Below are positions 18,518 through 27,689 of a DNA stretch of 64,000 nt, piece by piece. The first letter of the stretch is position 1; each line of letters begins with the position of its first letter. Made by a program: the position numbers and the translations under genes. Origin of the DNA: Thermohalobaculum sp963822985 (lineage in GTDB: Bacteria; Pseudomonadota; Alphaproteobacteria; Rhodobacterales; Rhodobacteraceae); contig CAWGJU010000008.1 of assembly GCA_963822985.1 (NCBI GenBank), positions 186,001 to 250,000 on the forward strand, in the 5' to 3' direction. Below the pieces are notes generated by a model that searched no databases, was not told the origin of the DNA, and saw only the letters and a list, made by a program, of their open reading frames with translations.

Positions 18518-20875
18518 ATGCCCAACGACATGGGAATCGGCGCGCCGGTCAAGCGCACCGAGGATCGGCGGTTTACCACGGGGCGGGGCCGGTACACCGA
18601 CGATTTCACCGTCCCGGGCGTGCACCACGCGGCCTTCGTGCGCAGCCCGCACGGGCATGCGCGGATCGTGCGCATTGACAAGTCGGCGGCCGAAGCGGCG
18701 CCGGGCGTCGTCGCCGTCTATGACGGCAAGCAGCTGACCGGCGACGGCATCGGCAACCTGATCTGCGGCTGGGCGGTGAAGTCGAAGGACGGCTCGCCGA
18801 TGAAGATGGGCGCCTGGTCGGCGCTGGCCACCGAGTTCGCCCGCTATGTCGGCGACGCGGTGGCGGTCGTCATCGCCGACAGCCAGCGCCGGGCGCGCGA
18901 CGCCGCCGACCTCGTCGAGGTAGAGTACGAGGAGCTGCCCGTCGTCACCGACGTGCAGAAGGCGCTGGAGCCGGGCGCGCCGCAGCTGCATCCGGAGGCG
19001 CCGGGCAACCTGATCTACGACTGGGGGCTGGGCGACGAGGCGGCCGCCGATGCGGCGATCGCCGGGGCCGCGCGCGTCGTCGAGATCGCGCTGACGAACA
19101 ACCGGCTGGCGCCGAACGCCATCGAGCCGCGCGCCGCCATGGCGGTCTACGATATGGGCGCCGACCATCTGACGCTGCACACGACCAGCCAGAACCCGCA
19201 TGTCGCGCGGCTGTGCCTGTCGGCCTTCTACAACATCGCGCCCGAGCACAAGCTGCGCGTCATCGCGCCCGATGTCGGCGGCGGCTTCGGCTCCAAGATC
19301 TACATCTACCCCGAGGAGGTCGTCTGCCTGTGGGCGGCGCGCAAGGCGCGCGTGCCGGTCAAGTGGACGGCCGACCGCTCGGAGGCCTTCATCACCGACA
19401 TGCACGGCCGCGACCATGTCAGCACGGCCAAGCTGGCCTTCGATGCGCAGAACCGGATCACCGGGCTGAAGGTCGACACGCTGGCGAATTTCGGCGCGTA
19501 CATGTCGCTGTTCTCGTCGTCGGTGCCGACCTATCTCTATGCGACGCTGTTGTCGGGGCAGTACAAGATCCCCGCGATCTACGCCAATGTGAAGGCGGTC
19601 TACACCAATACCGTGCCGGTCGACGCCTATCGCGGGGCGGGCCGGCCGGAGGCGTGCTATCTGATCGAGCGACTGATGGAGAAGGCGGCGCGCGAGCTGG
19701 GCGTCGACCCGGCCGAGCTGCGCCGGCAGAACTTCATCACCGAGTTCCCCTATCAGACGCCTGTGATCATGGCCTATGATGTGGGTGACTTCGCGGCAAC
19801 GCTGGACGCGGCGCGGGCGGCGGCCGATGTTGCCGGCTTCCCGGCGCGGCGGGCCGAGGCGGAGAAGCGCGGCAAGAAGCGGGGGATGGGCTATTCCTGC
19901 TATATCGAGGCCTGCGGCATCGCGCCCTCGGCGGCGGTCGGCTCGCTCGGCGCGGGCGTCGGGCTTTGGGAATCGGCCGAGGTGCGCGTCAACCCGGTCG
20001 GCACGATCGAGGTGCTGACGGGCAGTCACAGCCATGGGCAGGGGCACGAGACGACCTTCGCCCAGGTGGTGGCCGACCGCTTCGGCGTGCCCTTCGAGAA
20101 CATCCGCATCGTGCATGGCGACACCAACTCCGTGCAGTTCGGCATGGGGACATACGGGTCGCGCTCGGGCGCGGTCGGCATCTCGGCGATCGTCAAGGCG
20201 CTCGACAAGGTCGAGGCCAAGGTCAAGAAGATCGCAGCCCATGTGCTGGAGGCGTCCGAGGACGACATCGTCATCGAGGGCGGCGTGGCGAAGGTCAAGG
20301 GCACCGACAGGCAGATGGCCTGGCACGAGGTCGGGCTCGCCGCCTATACCGGGCACAACCTGCCGGCCGGCATGGAGCCCGGGCTGAAGGAGACGAGCTT
20401 CTACGACCCGACGAACTTCACCTTCCCGGCCGGCTGCTACATCTGCGAGGTCGAGGTCGACCCCGAGACGGGCGTGGTCCTGGTCGAGAACTTCGTCGCG
20501 GCCGATGATTTCGGTCGCGTCATCAACCCGCTGATCGTCGAGGGGCAGGTGCATGGCGGCATCGCGCAGGGCCTCGGCCAAGCGCTCATGGAGCACGCCC
20601 TCTATGACGAGGACGGGCAGCCGCTGAGCGGCTCGTACATGGACTATGCCATGCCGCGGGCCGAGCACCTGCCGTCCTTCAAGGTGTCGACGCACGAGAC
20701 GCTGTGCCCTGGCAACCCGCTCGGGCTGAAGGGCTGTGGCGAGGCGGGCGCCATCGGCTCGCCGCCGGCGCTGGTCAACGCGGTGATCGACGCGCTGGCC
20801 GACGGCGGGGTGACGCATATCGACATGCCGCTGACGCCGAGGCGCGTCTGGGAAGCGATGCAGGCGGCGGGCTGA
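18518..20875 (+). CDS. coxL: Molybdopterin-binding large subunit, form II CoxL type
   Basis: 785 residues of xanthine oxidase-family molybdenum hydroxylase. The active-site loop reads AYRGAGR at 370-376. That is the form II signature; true aerobic CO dehydrogenases (form I) have AYXCSFR. The catalytic Glu lies in GCGEAGAIG near residue 742. Form II enzymes have varied or unknown substrates, so CO oxidation should not be assumed. It is in an operon with the [2Fe-2S] and FAD subunits, but no Mo-cofactor sulfuration or maturation genes (coxD-F) follow. Confidence 0.9.
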   Translation: MPNDMGIGAPVKRTEDRRFTTGRGRYTDDFTVPGVHHAAFVRSPHGHARIVRIDKSAAEAAPGVVAVYDGKQLTGDGIGNLICGWAVKSKDGSPMKMGAWSALATEFARYVGDAVAVVIADSQRRARDAADLVEVEYEELPVVTDVQKALEPGAPQLHPEAPGNLIYDWGLGDEAAADAAIAGAARVVEIALTNNRLAPNAIEPRAAMAVYDMGADHLTLHTTSQNPHVARLCLSAFYNIAPEHKLRVIAPDVGGGFGSKIYIYPEEVVCLWAARKARVPVKWTADRSEAFITDMHGRDHVSTAKLAFDAQNRITGLKVDTLANFGAYMSLFSSSVPTYLYATLLSGQYKIPAIYANVKAVYTNTVPVDAYRGAGRPEACYLIERLMEKAARELGVDPAELRRQNFITEFPYQTPVIMAYDVGDFAATLDAARAAADVAGFPARRAEAEKRGKKRGMGYSCYIEACGIAPSAAVGSLGAGVGLWESAEVRVNPVGTIEVLTGSHSHGQGHETTFAQVVADRFGVPFENIRIVHGDTNSVQFGMGTYGSRSGAVGISAIVKALDKVEAKVKKIAAHVLEASEDDIVIEGGVAKVKGTDRQMAWHEVGLAAYTGHNLPAGMEPGLKETSFYDPTNFTFPAGCYICEVEVDPETGVVLVENFVAADDFGRVINPLIVEGQVHGGIAQGLGQALMEHALYDEDGQPLSGSYMDYAMPRAEHLPSFKVSTHETLCPGNPLGLKGCGEAGAIGSPPALVNAVIDALADGGVTHIDMPLTPRRVWEAMQAAG

Positions 20876-20882
20876 CCGAAAC

Positions 20883-20920
20883 CTCTCCCCCGGCCCCTCT
20901 CCGACGCGGAGAGGGGGGCG
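20883..20920. repeat. REP-like GC-rich hairpin between coxL and coxM
   Basis: Single copy of the CTCTCCCCCGGCCCCTCTCC-type palindromic element, closing on GGAGAGGGGGG. It is related to the pair upstream of coxL. Such hairpins inside operons often affect mRNA stability between cistrons. Confidence 0.7.
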
Positions 20921-20970
20921 CCAGCGTCTGAGGCGTGCGCCACGGCGGAGACGCAAGGAGAGACGAGGGA

Positions 20971-21804
20971 ATGTACAACTTCGAATACGTGAAGCCGGGC
21001 TCGATCGGCGAGGCGGTGGCGGCGCTGCAGGCCGAGGATGCCATCCCGATCGCCGGCGGTCAGACGCTGATCCCGACGCTGAAGGCGCGGCTGGCGCAGC
21101 CATCCAAGCTGGTCGATCTGATGGGCGCGCTGAGCCGCGAGATCACCATGGACCGGGGCGGCGCCGTGCACGTCGGCGCGGGCGCGCGGCACCATGCCAT
21201 CGAGACGTCGGAGGTGACGGCCGCTGTCCCCGGGCTGCAGGGGCTGGCGGCGCGCATCGGCGATCCGCAGGTGCGCAACCGCGGCACCATCGGCGGCAGC
21301 ATTGCTAACAACGACCCGGCGGCTTGCTATCCGGCGGCGGCGCTGGCGCTGGGCGCCGAGATCGTCACCAATGCGCGCACGATCCCGGCCGGGGATTTCT
21401 TCCAGGGCATGTTCACGACGGCGCTGGAGGAGGGCGAGATCGTCACCGAGATCGTCTTCCCCTCGGTCAACGGTAATTCGGGCCGCGGCGACCAGAGCCT
21501 CGGGCGGCTGCAGAAGGGCGCCTATGGCAAGTTCCCGCAGCCGGCCTCGCGCTTTCCGCTGGTGGGTGTGTTCGTCGCCAAATTCGAGAACGGTGCGCGC
21601 GTGGCGGTGACGGGCGCGTCCGAGAGCGGCGTCTTTCGCTGGACCGAGGCCGAGCAGGCGCTGACGTCGACCTTCGGCCCGGACGCGATCAAGGACCTGA
21701 AGCACCCGGCCGACGGGATGATCGGCGACATCCACGGGAGCCCGGAATATCGCGCGCATCTGATCGGAGTGATGACCCGGCGGGCGGTCGCTGCCGCCGG
21801 CTGA
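20971..21804 (+). CDS. coxM: Molybdenum hydroxylase FAD-binding medium subunit
   Basis: 277 residues from ATG 20971, which follows a GAGGGA site. It has the CoxM/CutM FAD-binding layout: the N-terminal MYNFEYVKPGS, the AGGQTLIPTLK loop and the second FAD motif TIGGSIANNDPA. It accepts electrons from the iron-sulfur subunit. It is the last gene of coxG-S-L-M, an order different from the classical coxM-S-L. Confidence 0.92.
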   Translation: MYNFEYVKPGSIGEAVAALQAEDAIPIAGGQTLIPTLKARLAQPSKLVDLMGALSREITMDRGGAVHVGAGARHHAIETSEVTAAVPGLQGLAARIGDPQVRNRGTIGGSIANNDPAACYPAAALALGAEIVTNARTIPAGDFFQGMFTTALEEGEIVTEIVFPSVNGNSGRGDQSLGRLQKGAYGKFPQPASRFPLVGVFVAKFENGARVAVTGASESGVFRWTEAEQALTSTFGPDAIKDLKHPADGMIGDIHGSPEYRAHLIGVMTRRAVAAAG

Positions 21805-21963
21805 GGGTCAACCCCAGCCGCTCTCGGGACGTCGGGGCCGGCGCACGTAGTCGGGGAAGGCGTTTCCGGTCCCTCCGGGCGGTCACCGAGGACATCATCA
21901 CGGCGCTCGCCTGCGTGCCGTGGCTGTTCACCATCGCTTGAGACCGGCGGCGGCGAGATTGTG

Positions 21964-21976
21964 AAAGTGACACTTT
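21964..21976. promoter_or_regulatory. Palindrome AAAGTG-A-CACTTT
   Basis: A 13-base perfect dyad in an AT-richer patch about 140 bases before the aminotransferase start. It is a candidate operator for that operon; no regulator gene is adjacent. Confidence 0.35.
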
Positions 21977-22033
21977 GCAGGCCGCCCTGCGCGGATCTGA
22001 GCGCCTCTCCCCCGGGCCAAGCCTCGTCGCCCG

Positions 22034-22053
22034 CGCCGGCAGGCCTGCCGGCG
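22034..22053. promoter_or_regulatory. Perfect 20-base palindrome
   Basis: CGCCGGCAGG followed by its exact reverse complement, about 64 bases before the aminotransferase ATG. It could be an operator or a GC-rich hairpin in the leader. A high-GC background makes chance palindromes likelier, so confidence is low. Confidence 0.35.
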
Positions 22054-22116
22054 TGGATGCTTGACGCCCTCGCGTCCGGCGCGCGAGAAGCCGGCGTACC
22101 CAATCGGAGAGCTCCC

Positions 22117-23511
22117 ATGGACATGGCGAGGAACCTGCGCCCGACGGCCGAATACCAGGCGATGGACGCGGCGCATCACTGGCATCCGTTCACCAACTCG
22201 GCCGACCTCGCCCGGCGCGGCGTGCGCGTCATCACGGGCGCCCATGGCGTCTGGCTGCGCGATTCCGAGGGCCGCGAGATCCTCGACGGCATGTCGGGCC
22301 TCTGGTGCGTGCAGGTCGGCTATGGGCGCGAGGAGATCGTCGAGGCGATTGCCCGGCAGGCGCGCGAGCTCGCCTATTACAACACGTTCTTTCAGTCGAC
22401 GCATCCGGCGGCGGCCGAGTTCGCGGCGGCGCTGGCCGAGGTGGCGCCGGCCGGCATGAGCCGGGTGTTCTTCACGAACTCCGGCTCGGAGTCGAACGAC
22501 ACCGTCTTTCGCCTGGCCCGCGTCTATTGGGACTGCATGGGGCGGCCGACCAAGAAGGCGTTCATCAGCCGGGTCAACGCCTATCACGGCTCGACCGTCG
22601 CCGCGGCCTCGCTGGGCGGCATGAGCGCCATGCACGGGCAAAGCGGGCTGCCGATCGAGGGTATCCACCACATCGGCCAGCCCTATTGGTTCGGCGAGGG
22701 GCGCGATACCGGCATCAGCCCGGACGAGTTCGGGCTCGCCCGTGCCCGCCAGCTCGAGGCGAAGCTGCTGGAGGTGGGGCCCGAAAACGTCGCGGCCTTC
22801 ATCGGCGAGCCGTTCCAGGGCGCCGGCGGTGTGATCATCCCGCCGGCCAGCTATTGGCCGGAGATCGAGCGGATCTGCCGGCAATACGATATCCTGCTGG
22901 TGGTCGACGAGGTGATCTGCGGCTTTGGCCGGACAGGCAATTGGTGGGGGTCGCAAACCGTCGGCGTGACCCCGGACCTGGCGCCGATCGCCAAGGGCAT
23001 GACCAGCGGCTATGTGCCGATGGGCGGTGTCTTGATCTCGGACCGGGTCGCCGGGCCGATCCACGAAGCGGCGGGCGAGATCTTCCACGGCTATACCTAT
23101 TCCGGGCACCCGCTGGCCTGCGCGGCCGGGCTCGCCAACCTTCGCATCCTGCGCGAGGAGCGGCTGGTCGAGCGGGTGCGCGACGATATCGGCCCCTATC
23201 TGCAGGAGCGCTGGCATTCGCTGGCCGACCACCCGCTGGTCGGCGAGACGCGCATGGCCGGGCTGATCGGCGCGGCCGAACTGGTCGCCGACAAGGCGAC
23301 GCTGGCGCGCTTCCAGGATGTCGGCGCGACGGGCACGCGCTGCCGCGACATCTCGGTCGCCAACGGCCTGGTGATGCGGGCCGTGCGCGACACGATCATC
23401 GTCGCGCCCCCGCTGGTAATCAGCCGCGCCGAATGCGACGAGCTCGTCGCCCGCGCGCGCCGGACCTTCGACGAACTGGCCGACGCACTGGCCCGCGAAA
23501 AGGCGCTCTAG
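22117..23511 (+). CDS. Class III aminotransferase (omega-amino acid/diamine type)
   Basis: 464 residues of PLP-dependent class III aminotransferase. Motifs: HWHPFTNS near the N-terminus, FFTNSGSESNDTVFRLAR, the VVDEVICGFGRTGNWWG aspartate segment and the PLP lysine in PIAKGMTSGY. ATG 22117 follows GGAG; the longer frame to 21961 lacks a ribosome site. Likely substrates are putrescine, beta-alanine or related omega-amino compounds with pyruvate as acceptor. The adjoining acetyltransferase and FAD amine oxidase suggest polyamine catabolism. Confidence 0.88.
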   Translation: MDMARNLRPTAEYQAMDAAHHWHPFTNSADLARRGVRVITGAHGVWLRDSEGREILDGMSGLWCVQVGYGREEIVEAIARQARELAYYNTFFQSTHPAAAEFAAALAEVAPAGMSRVFFTNSGSESNDTVFRLARVYWDCMGRPTKKAFISRVNAYHGSTVAAASLGGMSAMHGQSGLPIEGIHHIGQPYWFGEGRDTGISPDEFGLARARQLEAKLLEVGPENVAAFIGEPFQGAGGVIIPPASYWPEIERICRQYDILLVVDEVICGFGRTGNWWGSQTVGVTPDLAPIAKGMTSGYVPMGGVLISDRVAGPIHEAAGEIFHGYTYSGHPLACAAGLANLRILREERLVERVRDDIGPYLQERWHSLADHPLVGETRMAGLIGAAELVADKATLARFQDVGATGTRCRDISVANGLVMRAVRDTIIVAPPLVISRAECDELVARARRTFDELADALAREKAL

Positions 23512-23515
23512 CCCG

Positions 23516-24013
23516 GTGACGGTTCGCCACGCACAGGACGGCGACCTCGATGCCGTCTCGGCCATACTGCGGCACGCCTTCGGGCGACCGGACGAGGCGC
23601 GGCTGGTGCGGGCGCTCTGGGGCAGCGACGAGATGGCCGTCGCGCTGGTGAACGAGGCGGAGGACAAGGTCGTGGCGGTGGCCGTGCTCTCGCACCTCGG
23701 CGCGCCGGCGGAGTCGGTGGGCCTCGGCCCGATCGCGGTCGCCGGCGACCGGCGCGACCAGGGCCTGGGCAAGGCGCTGATCGGCGAGAGCGTGGGCTGG
23801 GCGCGGCAGGCCGGGCGTTCGGCGATTTTTGTCCTGGGCGAGCCGCCCTATTACGAGCGCTTCGGCTTTTCGGTGGACGCCGCCCGGCCCTTTGTGAGCC
23901 CCTATCCGCCCGAATACATGATGGCGCTGGAGCTTCGACCCGGCGCGCTGGCCGAGGCCCTGGCGCGTGGCGGCGAGATCCGCTACCCGCCCGCCTTCGC
24001 GGCGCTGGGATGA
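23516..24013 (+). CDS. GNAT-family N-acetyltransferase
   Basis: 165 residues of YhbS-like GNAT fold, with the acetyl-CoA loop in RRDQGLGKALIG and the family segment YYERFGFS. The start is GTG 23516, 4 bases after the aminotransferase stop. Its end overlaps the next gene by ATGA. The substrate is unknown; an amine acetylation role in the operon is an inference from context. Confidence 0.85.
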   Translation: MTVRHAQDGDLDAVSAILRHAFGRPDEARLVRALWGSDEMAVALVNEAEDKVVAVAVLSHLGAPAESVGLGPIAVAGDRRDQGLGKALIGESVGWARQAGRSAIFVLGEPPYYERFGFSVDAARPFVSPYPPEYMMALELRPGALAEALARGGEIRYPPAFAALG

Positions 24014-25302
24014 CGGGCTACCTCACGGCCAACGAGCGCCCGGGCGAGCATGCGCGCAGCTGGTATGCCGAGACGGCGGGGCCGCTGCCGGATCATCCGC
24101 CGCTCGTCGGCGAGGTCCGGGCCGATGTCTGCGTCGTCGGCGGCGGCTATGCGGGGCTGAGCGCCGCGCTGCACCTGGCCGAGGCCGGGCGGCGCGTCGT
24201 GCTGCTCGAGGCGAACCGCATCGGCTGGGGCGCGTCGGGGCGCAATGGCGGGCAGCTGGGCGTCGGCCCCCGCGCCGACATCCGCAAATACGAGGCGATG
24301 GTCGGCCGCGACGATGCGCGCAAGGTCTGGGAGATCTCGCTTGCCGCCAACCGCCTCGTGCGCGAGCTGATCGCGAAGCACGGCATCGAGTGCGACCTGG
24401 CCGACGGCTATCTCGAGGCCGGCTGGCGCAAGGGGGACCTCGACGACATCGAGGGCTATGCCGCACATGTCGGGAGAGACTACGGGCACGAGGTCGAGGT
24501 CCTGGACCGAGCCGGCGTGGCGGCGCTGATCGGCACCGAGCGTTATCATGGCGGATTCGTCGACCGCATGGGCGGGCATCTGCACCCGCTGAAGCTGGCC
24601 TTCGGCCTCGCCAGGGCCGCGACCGCCGCGGGCGCCGTCATCCACGAGCGGTCGCGGGTGGTGGGCGTCGCGCCGGGCATGGTCACCGCCGAGGGCGGCG
24701 GCGTGCGGGCCGATCACGTTCTGGTGGCCTGCAACGGTTATATTGACGGGCTGGCGCCGCCGGCCTCGCGCCGGATGCTGCCGATCAACAACTTCATTCT
24801 CGCGACCGAGCCCTTGGGCGAGAACCGGGCGCGGCAGGTCAACCGCGACAATCTCTGCGTCGCGGATACGCGCTTCGTGCTGAACTACTATCGGCTGACG
24901 CCCGACCGGCGCCTCCTCTGGGGTGGCGGCGAGGGCAGCAGCCGGCGCTTTCCGGCCGATGTCCGCGGCATGGTGCGGGCGCGGATGCTGGAGGTCTATC
25001 CGGACCTCGGCGACCTCGAGGTTACGCATGCCTGGGGCGGCACGCTGGCGATCACGGCGACGCGCTTTCCGCTGTTCCACGAGCTCGGCCGGGGCATCCG
25101 CGCGATCGGCGGCTGGTCGGGCTCGGGCATCCACATGGGCACGATGGGCGGCCGGATCGCGGCCGAGGCCGCGCTGGGCGGAACGCGCGACTGGGATCTG
25201 CTGGCGCGAATGCCGACGCCGGCCTTTCCTGGCGGTGACTGGTTCCGCGTACCGCTGCTGCGGCTGGCGATGTTCTGGTATGGGCTGCGCGACCGCTTGT
25301 AG
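24010..25302 (+). CDS. FAD-dependent amine oxidoreductase (PuuB/DAO family)
   Basis: 430 residues with an N-terminal Rossmann dinucleotide site (VCVVGGGYAGLSAALHLAEAG, about residues 39-58), the GWGASGRNGGQ motif and the C-terminal GWSGSGIHMGTMGGR block. It resembles gamma-glutamylputrescine oxidase. It overlaps the acetyltransferase gene by four bases. With the aminotransferase it could form a short amine-degradation route, but no gamma-glutamyl ligase (PuuA) is in the window. Confidence 0.87.
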   Translation: MTGYLTANERPGEHARSWYAETAGPLPDHPPLVGEVRADVCVVGGGYAGLSAALHLAEAGRRVVLLEANRIGWGASGRNGGQLGVGPRADIRKYEAMVGRDDARKVWEISLAANRLVRELIAKHGIECDLADGYLEAGWRKGDLDDIEGYAAHVGRDYGHEVEVLDRAGVAALIGTERYHGGFVDRMGGHLHPLKLAFGLARAATAAGAVIHERSRVVGVAPGMVTAEGGGVRADHVLVACNGYIDGLAPPASRRMLPINNFILATEPLGENRARQVNRDNLCVADTRFVLNYYRLTPDRRLLWGGGEGSSRRFPADVRGMVRARMLEVYPDLGDLEVTHAWGGTLAITATRFPLFHELGRGIRAIGGWSGSGIHMGTMGGRIAAEAALGGTRDWDLLARMPTPAFPGGDWFRVPLLRLAMFWYGLRDRL

Positions 25303-25330
25303 CGCAGCCCCGCTCTCGATGGCGCGGCGC

Positions 25331-25546
25331 CTAGTTCAGCGCCGTGAGCGCCGCCGCCGCGTGCCGGCCCGAGCTCGTCGGGCCCAAGCCTCCGCATGTC
25401 ATCTCGGCCAGGCCGAGGATGAGCAGCTTTTCCGCGTGCTCGTTCGGGATCTGCTGCTCCTTGCAGCAGCACCGGCACAGCTTGCGAAGCGACTGCTGCT
25501 CTTCTTCTGACAGCCGAGCGACTAATTGACGTTCTTTGCTACCCAT
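25331..25546 (-). CDS. Small conserved-looking helical protein with a CRCCC cluster
   Basis: 71 residues, mostly helical by composition, with four cysteines in the segment CRCCCKEQQ and a later single Cys. I do not recognise the family. Only a weak AGGG site precedes the ATG, so this is a moderate-confidence gene. It is convergent with the amine oxidase gene, 28 bases away. Confidence 0.5.
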   Translation of the reverse strand: MGSKERQLVARLSEEEQQSLRKLCRCCCKEQQIPNEHAEKLLILGLAEMTCGGLGPTSSGRHAAAALTALN

Positions 25547-25869
25547 TGCCCTATGGCCTGCCTCACGCTACTAACCACCAAGGTGAGCCGAAAGTTCCTT
25601 AAAGTCCATTAGCGTCGCGTCATATTTTGCTGCGGAACGGTACGATTTCGTGGCAAGCTGTTACCTGAACGCGCACTTCTTCTGAGTTTATCACGCCGCG
25701 GTTGCAGGTATGTGCTGCTGGTGCGGTGGTGAAGCCGACCGAGTCGCCCGAACCACGGCCAAGCGGGGACCTGCCAGCCAGACCGACAGATCCCGGCTTG
25801 CGCGGGGATGACGGAAGCGGAACGCTGGAAACGCAACGGTCACAAAACGCACCAACCAAACGGTGCCGG
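25547..25869. other. Intergenic region upstream of the 71-residue gene and downstream of recN
   Basis: 323 bases with no convincing gene, noticeably lower GC at 25560-25700. It contains one dispersed palindromic repeat (25788-25812). Possible promoter for the 71-residue gene at its left end. Confidence 0.5.
25788..25812. repeat. Dispersed palindromic repeat of the 'VIPAQAGI' type
   Basis: An interrupted palindrome with ATCCC/GGGAT ends around GGCTTGCGC. Read on the minus strand it encodes the hallmark SVIPAQAGI, seen when this widespread proteobacterial intergenic repeat is translated. It does not encode a protein. Confidence 0.7.
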
Positions 25870-27537
25870 TCAGCCCTGGCCCTCGGCCATCAGGGCCGCG
25901 GCCGCCGAGCGGGCGGCGTCCGTGACGCGGCCGCCGGCCAGCATCCGGGCGATCTCGTCATTGCGTGCGGCAGCGTCGAGCGGCGTCACCTCGGTGCGGG
26001 TCGTGAGCTCATCGCCGGTCTTGGCGATCCGCAGGTGGCGGTCGCCGAGGGCCGCGACCTGCGGGCTATGCGTCACCACGAGCACCTGGCCCGAGCGGGC
26101 CAGCCGGAGGAGACGGCGGCCGACCGCGTCGGCGGTGGCGCCGCCGACGCCGCGGTCGATCTCGTCGAAGATCATCGTCAGCCCCTCGGCGCGGCCGGCG
26201 AGGCGCACCTTGAGCGCCAGGAGAAAACGCGAAAGCTCGCCGCCCGAGGCGATGCGGTCGATCGGCCCCGCCGGCGCGCCGGGGTTGATGGCCGCCGTGA
26301 AGCGCACCTGGTCGACGCCGTCGGGCCCCGGTTCGCCAGGGCCGATCTCGGTCAGGAAGCGCGCCGCCTCCATGCGGAGGGGGCCAAGCTCCGCCGTTAC
26401 CGCCGCGTCGAGCGCTGCCGCCGCCTCGCGCCGCGCCGCGGACAGCCTCGCCGCGGCCGCATCATAGGCGCGGGCCGCCGCCCGGGCCTCGGCATCGAGC
26501 GCGGCGATGGCCGCGCCGGAGGCGTCGAGCGCGGCCAGGCGCCGGGCCAGCTCGTCGGCCAGCGACGGCAGCTCGTCCGGCGGGACGCCGTGCTTGCGCG
26601 CCAATCCGCGAATGGCGAAGAGCCGCTCCTCGACCTGCTCGAGCCGGCCGGGGTCGAAGCTCAGCGCCTCGCGCAGCTCGGCGAGCGCGGCCTCGGCCTC
26701 GGCGAGCTCGACCATGGTGCGGTCGATCGCCGTGATCGAGGCCTCGAGCCGGCCGCCGATCTCGCCGGCGGCGCGGTCGGCGATGCGCGTCAGCCGCTGC
26801 AGCGCATCGGCGAGCGCACCGCTCGCGCCCTCGGACAAGAGCTCGGCCGCACGCGCGATCTCCTGGGCCAGGCCCGCCGCCTGCTTGATCAGGCGGCGCT
26901 CGGCATCGAGGGCCACCTCCTCGCCAGCCTCGGCCGCCAGCCGTTCGAGTTCGGCCGTGCCGTGCCGGAGGAAGTCGGCCTCGGCCTCGGCCGCCGCGCG
27001 GGAGGCATGCGCGTCGGACAGCCGTCGGGCGGCGCCCTGGCGCGTCGCCCACAGGGCGCGGAGCTCGGCCACCTGCGCCTCGAGCCCGCCGAAGGCGTCG
27101 AGCAGCGGCCGGTGCGCGCGGGCGTCGAGAAGGCTGCGGTCGTCGTGCTGGCCGTGCACCTCGACGAGCAGCGCGCCGATGCGCGCCAGCGCCTCGGCGC
27201 CGATGCGCTGGTCGTTGACGAAGGCGCGGCTGGGGCCGTCGGCCGAGGCGACGCGGCGCAGGATCAGCTCGGGCGCCCCGGGCACGCCGAGCTCGTGCAG
27301 CATCGCCCGGGCGGGGTGCGCAGGGGCGAGCTCGAAGCCGGCGGTCACCGTGCCCTCGGGCCGGCCGGCGCGCACCAGCTCGCGGCCCGGGCGGCGGCCG
27401 AGCGCGAAGCCGAGCGCGTCGAGCAGGATCGACTTGCCGGCGCCGGTCTCCCCGGTCAGCACGGTCAGGCCGGGGCCGAAGTCCAGATCCAGTGCCTCGA
27501 TCAGGACGATGTCGCGGATCGAGAGGCTGCGCAGCAT
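25870..27537 (-). CDS. recN: DNA repair protein RecN
   Basis: 555 residues of SMC-like ATPase used in double-strand break repair. Walker A is in TGETGAGKSILLDA near residue 30; coiled-coil arms flank the middle; the C-terminal signature is IASGGELSRFLLALK, followed by the Walker B segment TMIFDEIDRGVGG. Length matches the family. It lies downstream of bamD on the same strand, the usual alphaproteobacterial order, but ligA does not follow. Confidence 0.95.
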   Translation of the reverse strand: MLRSLSIRDIVLIEALDLDFGPGLTVLTGETGAGKSILLDALGFALGRRPGRELVRAGRPEGTVTAGFELAPAHPARAMLHELGVPGAPELILRRVASADGPSRAFVNDQRIGAEALARIGALLVEVHGQHDDRSLLDARAHRPLLDAFGGLEAQVAELRALWATRQGAARRLSDAHASRAAAEAEADFLRHGTAELERLAAEAGEEVALDAERRLIKQAAGLAQEIARAAELLSEGASGALADALQRLTRIADRAAGEIGGRLEASITAIDRTMVELAEAEAALAELREALSFDPGRLEQVEERLFAIRGLARKHGVPPDELPSLADELARRLAALDASGAAIAALDAEARAAARAYDAAAARLSAARREAAAALDAAVTAELGPLRMEAARFLTEIGPGEPGPDGVDQVRFTAAINPGAPAGPIDRIASGGELSRFLLALKVRLAGRAEGLTMIFDEIDRGVGGATADAVGRRLLRLARSGQVLVVTHSPQVAALGDRHLRIAKTGDELTTRTEVTPLDAAARNDEIARMLAGGRVTDAARSAAAALMAEGQG

Positions 27538-27592
27538 GGGGGCGCGGCGGCGCGACTAGCGCCGGAGGTGGCGGGGCGCACCGCTGGTGGCG

Positions 27593-27632
27593 CCCCCCCT
27601 CCCCGACCCTCCCCCACGAGGGGGGAGGGGGC
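27593..27632. repeat. GC-rich palindromic repeat between bamD and recN
   Basis: The element CCCTCCCCNNCCCTCCCCCAC followed by a reverse-complement GAGGGGGGAGGG, forming a hairpin. A closely related copy lies at 53942-53985. It is probably a REP-type element. Confidence 0.7.
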
Positions 27633-27689
27633 GCGCCTGGCGGATGGCGCGCCCGGTCCCCCCGGCGGGGTGGTGCTCTGGCAGAAGGC

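Larger units (their letters stand above)
21805..22116. other. Intergenic region between coxM and the aminotransferase
   Basis: 312 bases without a convincing gene. It holds two palindromes (annotated separately) that could regulate the aminotransferase operon. A short open stretch ending near 21940 encodes a hydrophobic tail (EDIITALACVPWLFTIA) and may be a remnant of a gene, but it has no usable start or ribosome site. Confidence 0.5.

Noticed and set aside
18518..20875. Aerobic CO dehydrogenase (form I)
   Set aside because: The active-site loop lacks the Cys of AYXCSFR and reads AYRGAGR, the form II pattern.
21880..21942. Possible 3' gene remnant encoding EDIITALACVPWLFTIA
   Set aside because: No ribosome site, start codon or upstream homology could be recognised, so I list it only in the intergenic note.
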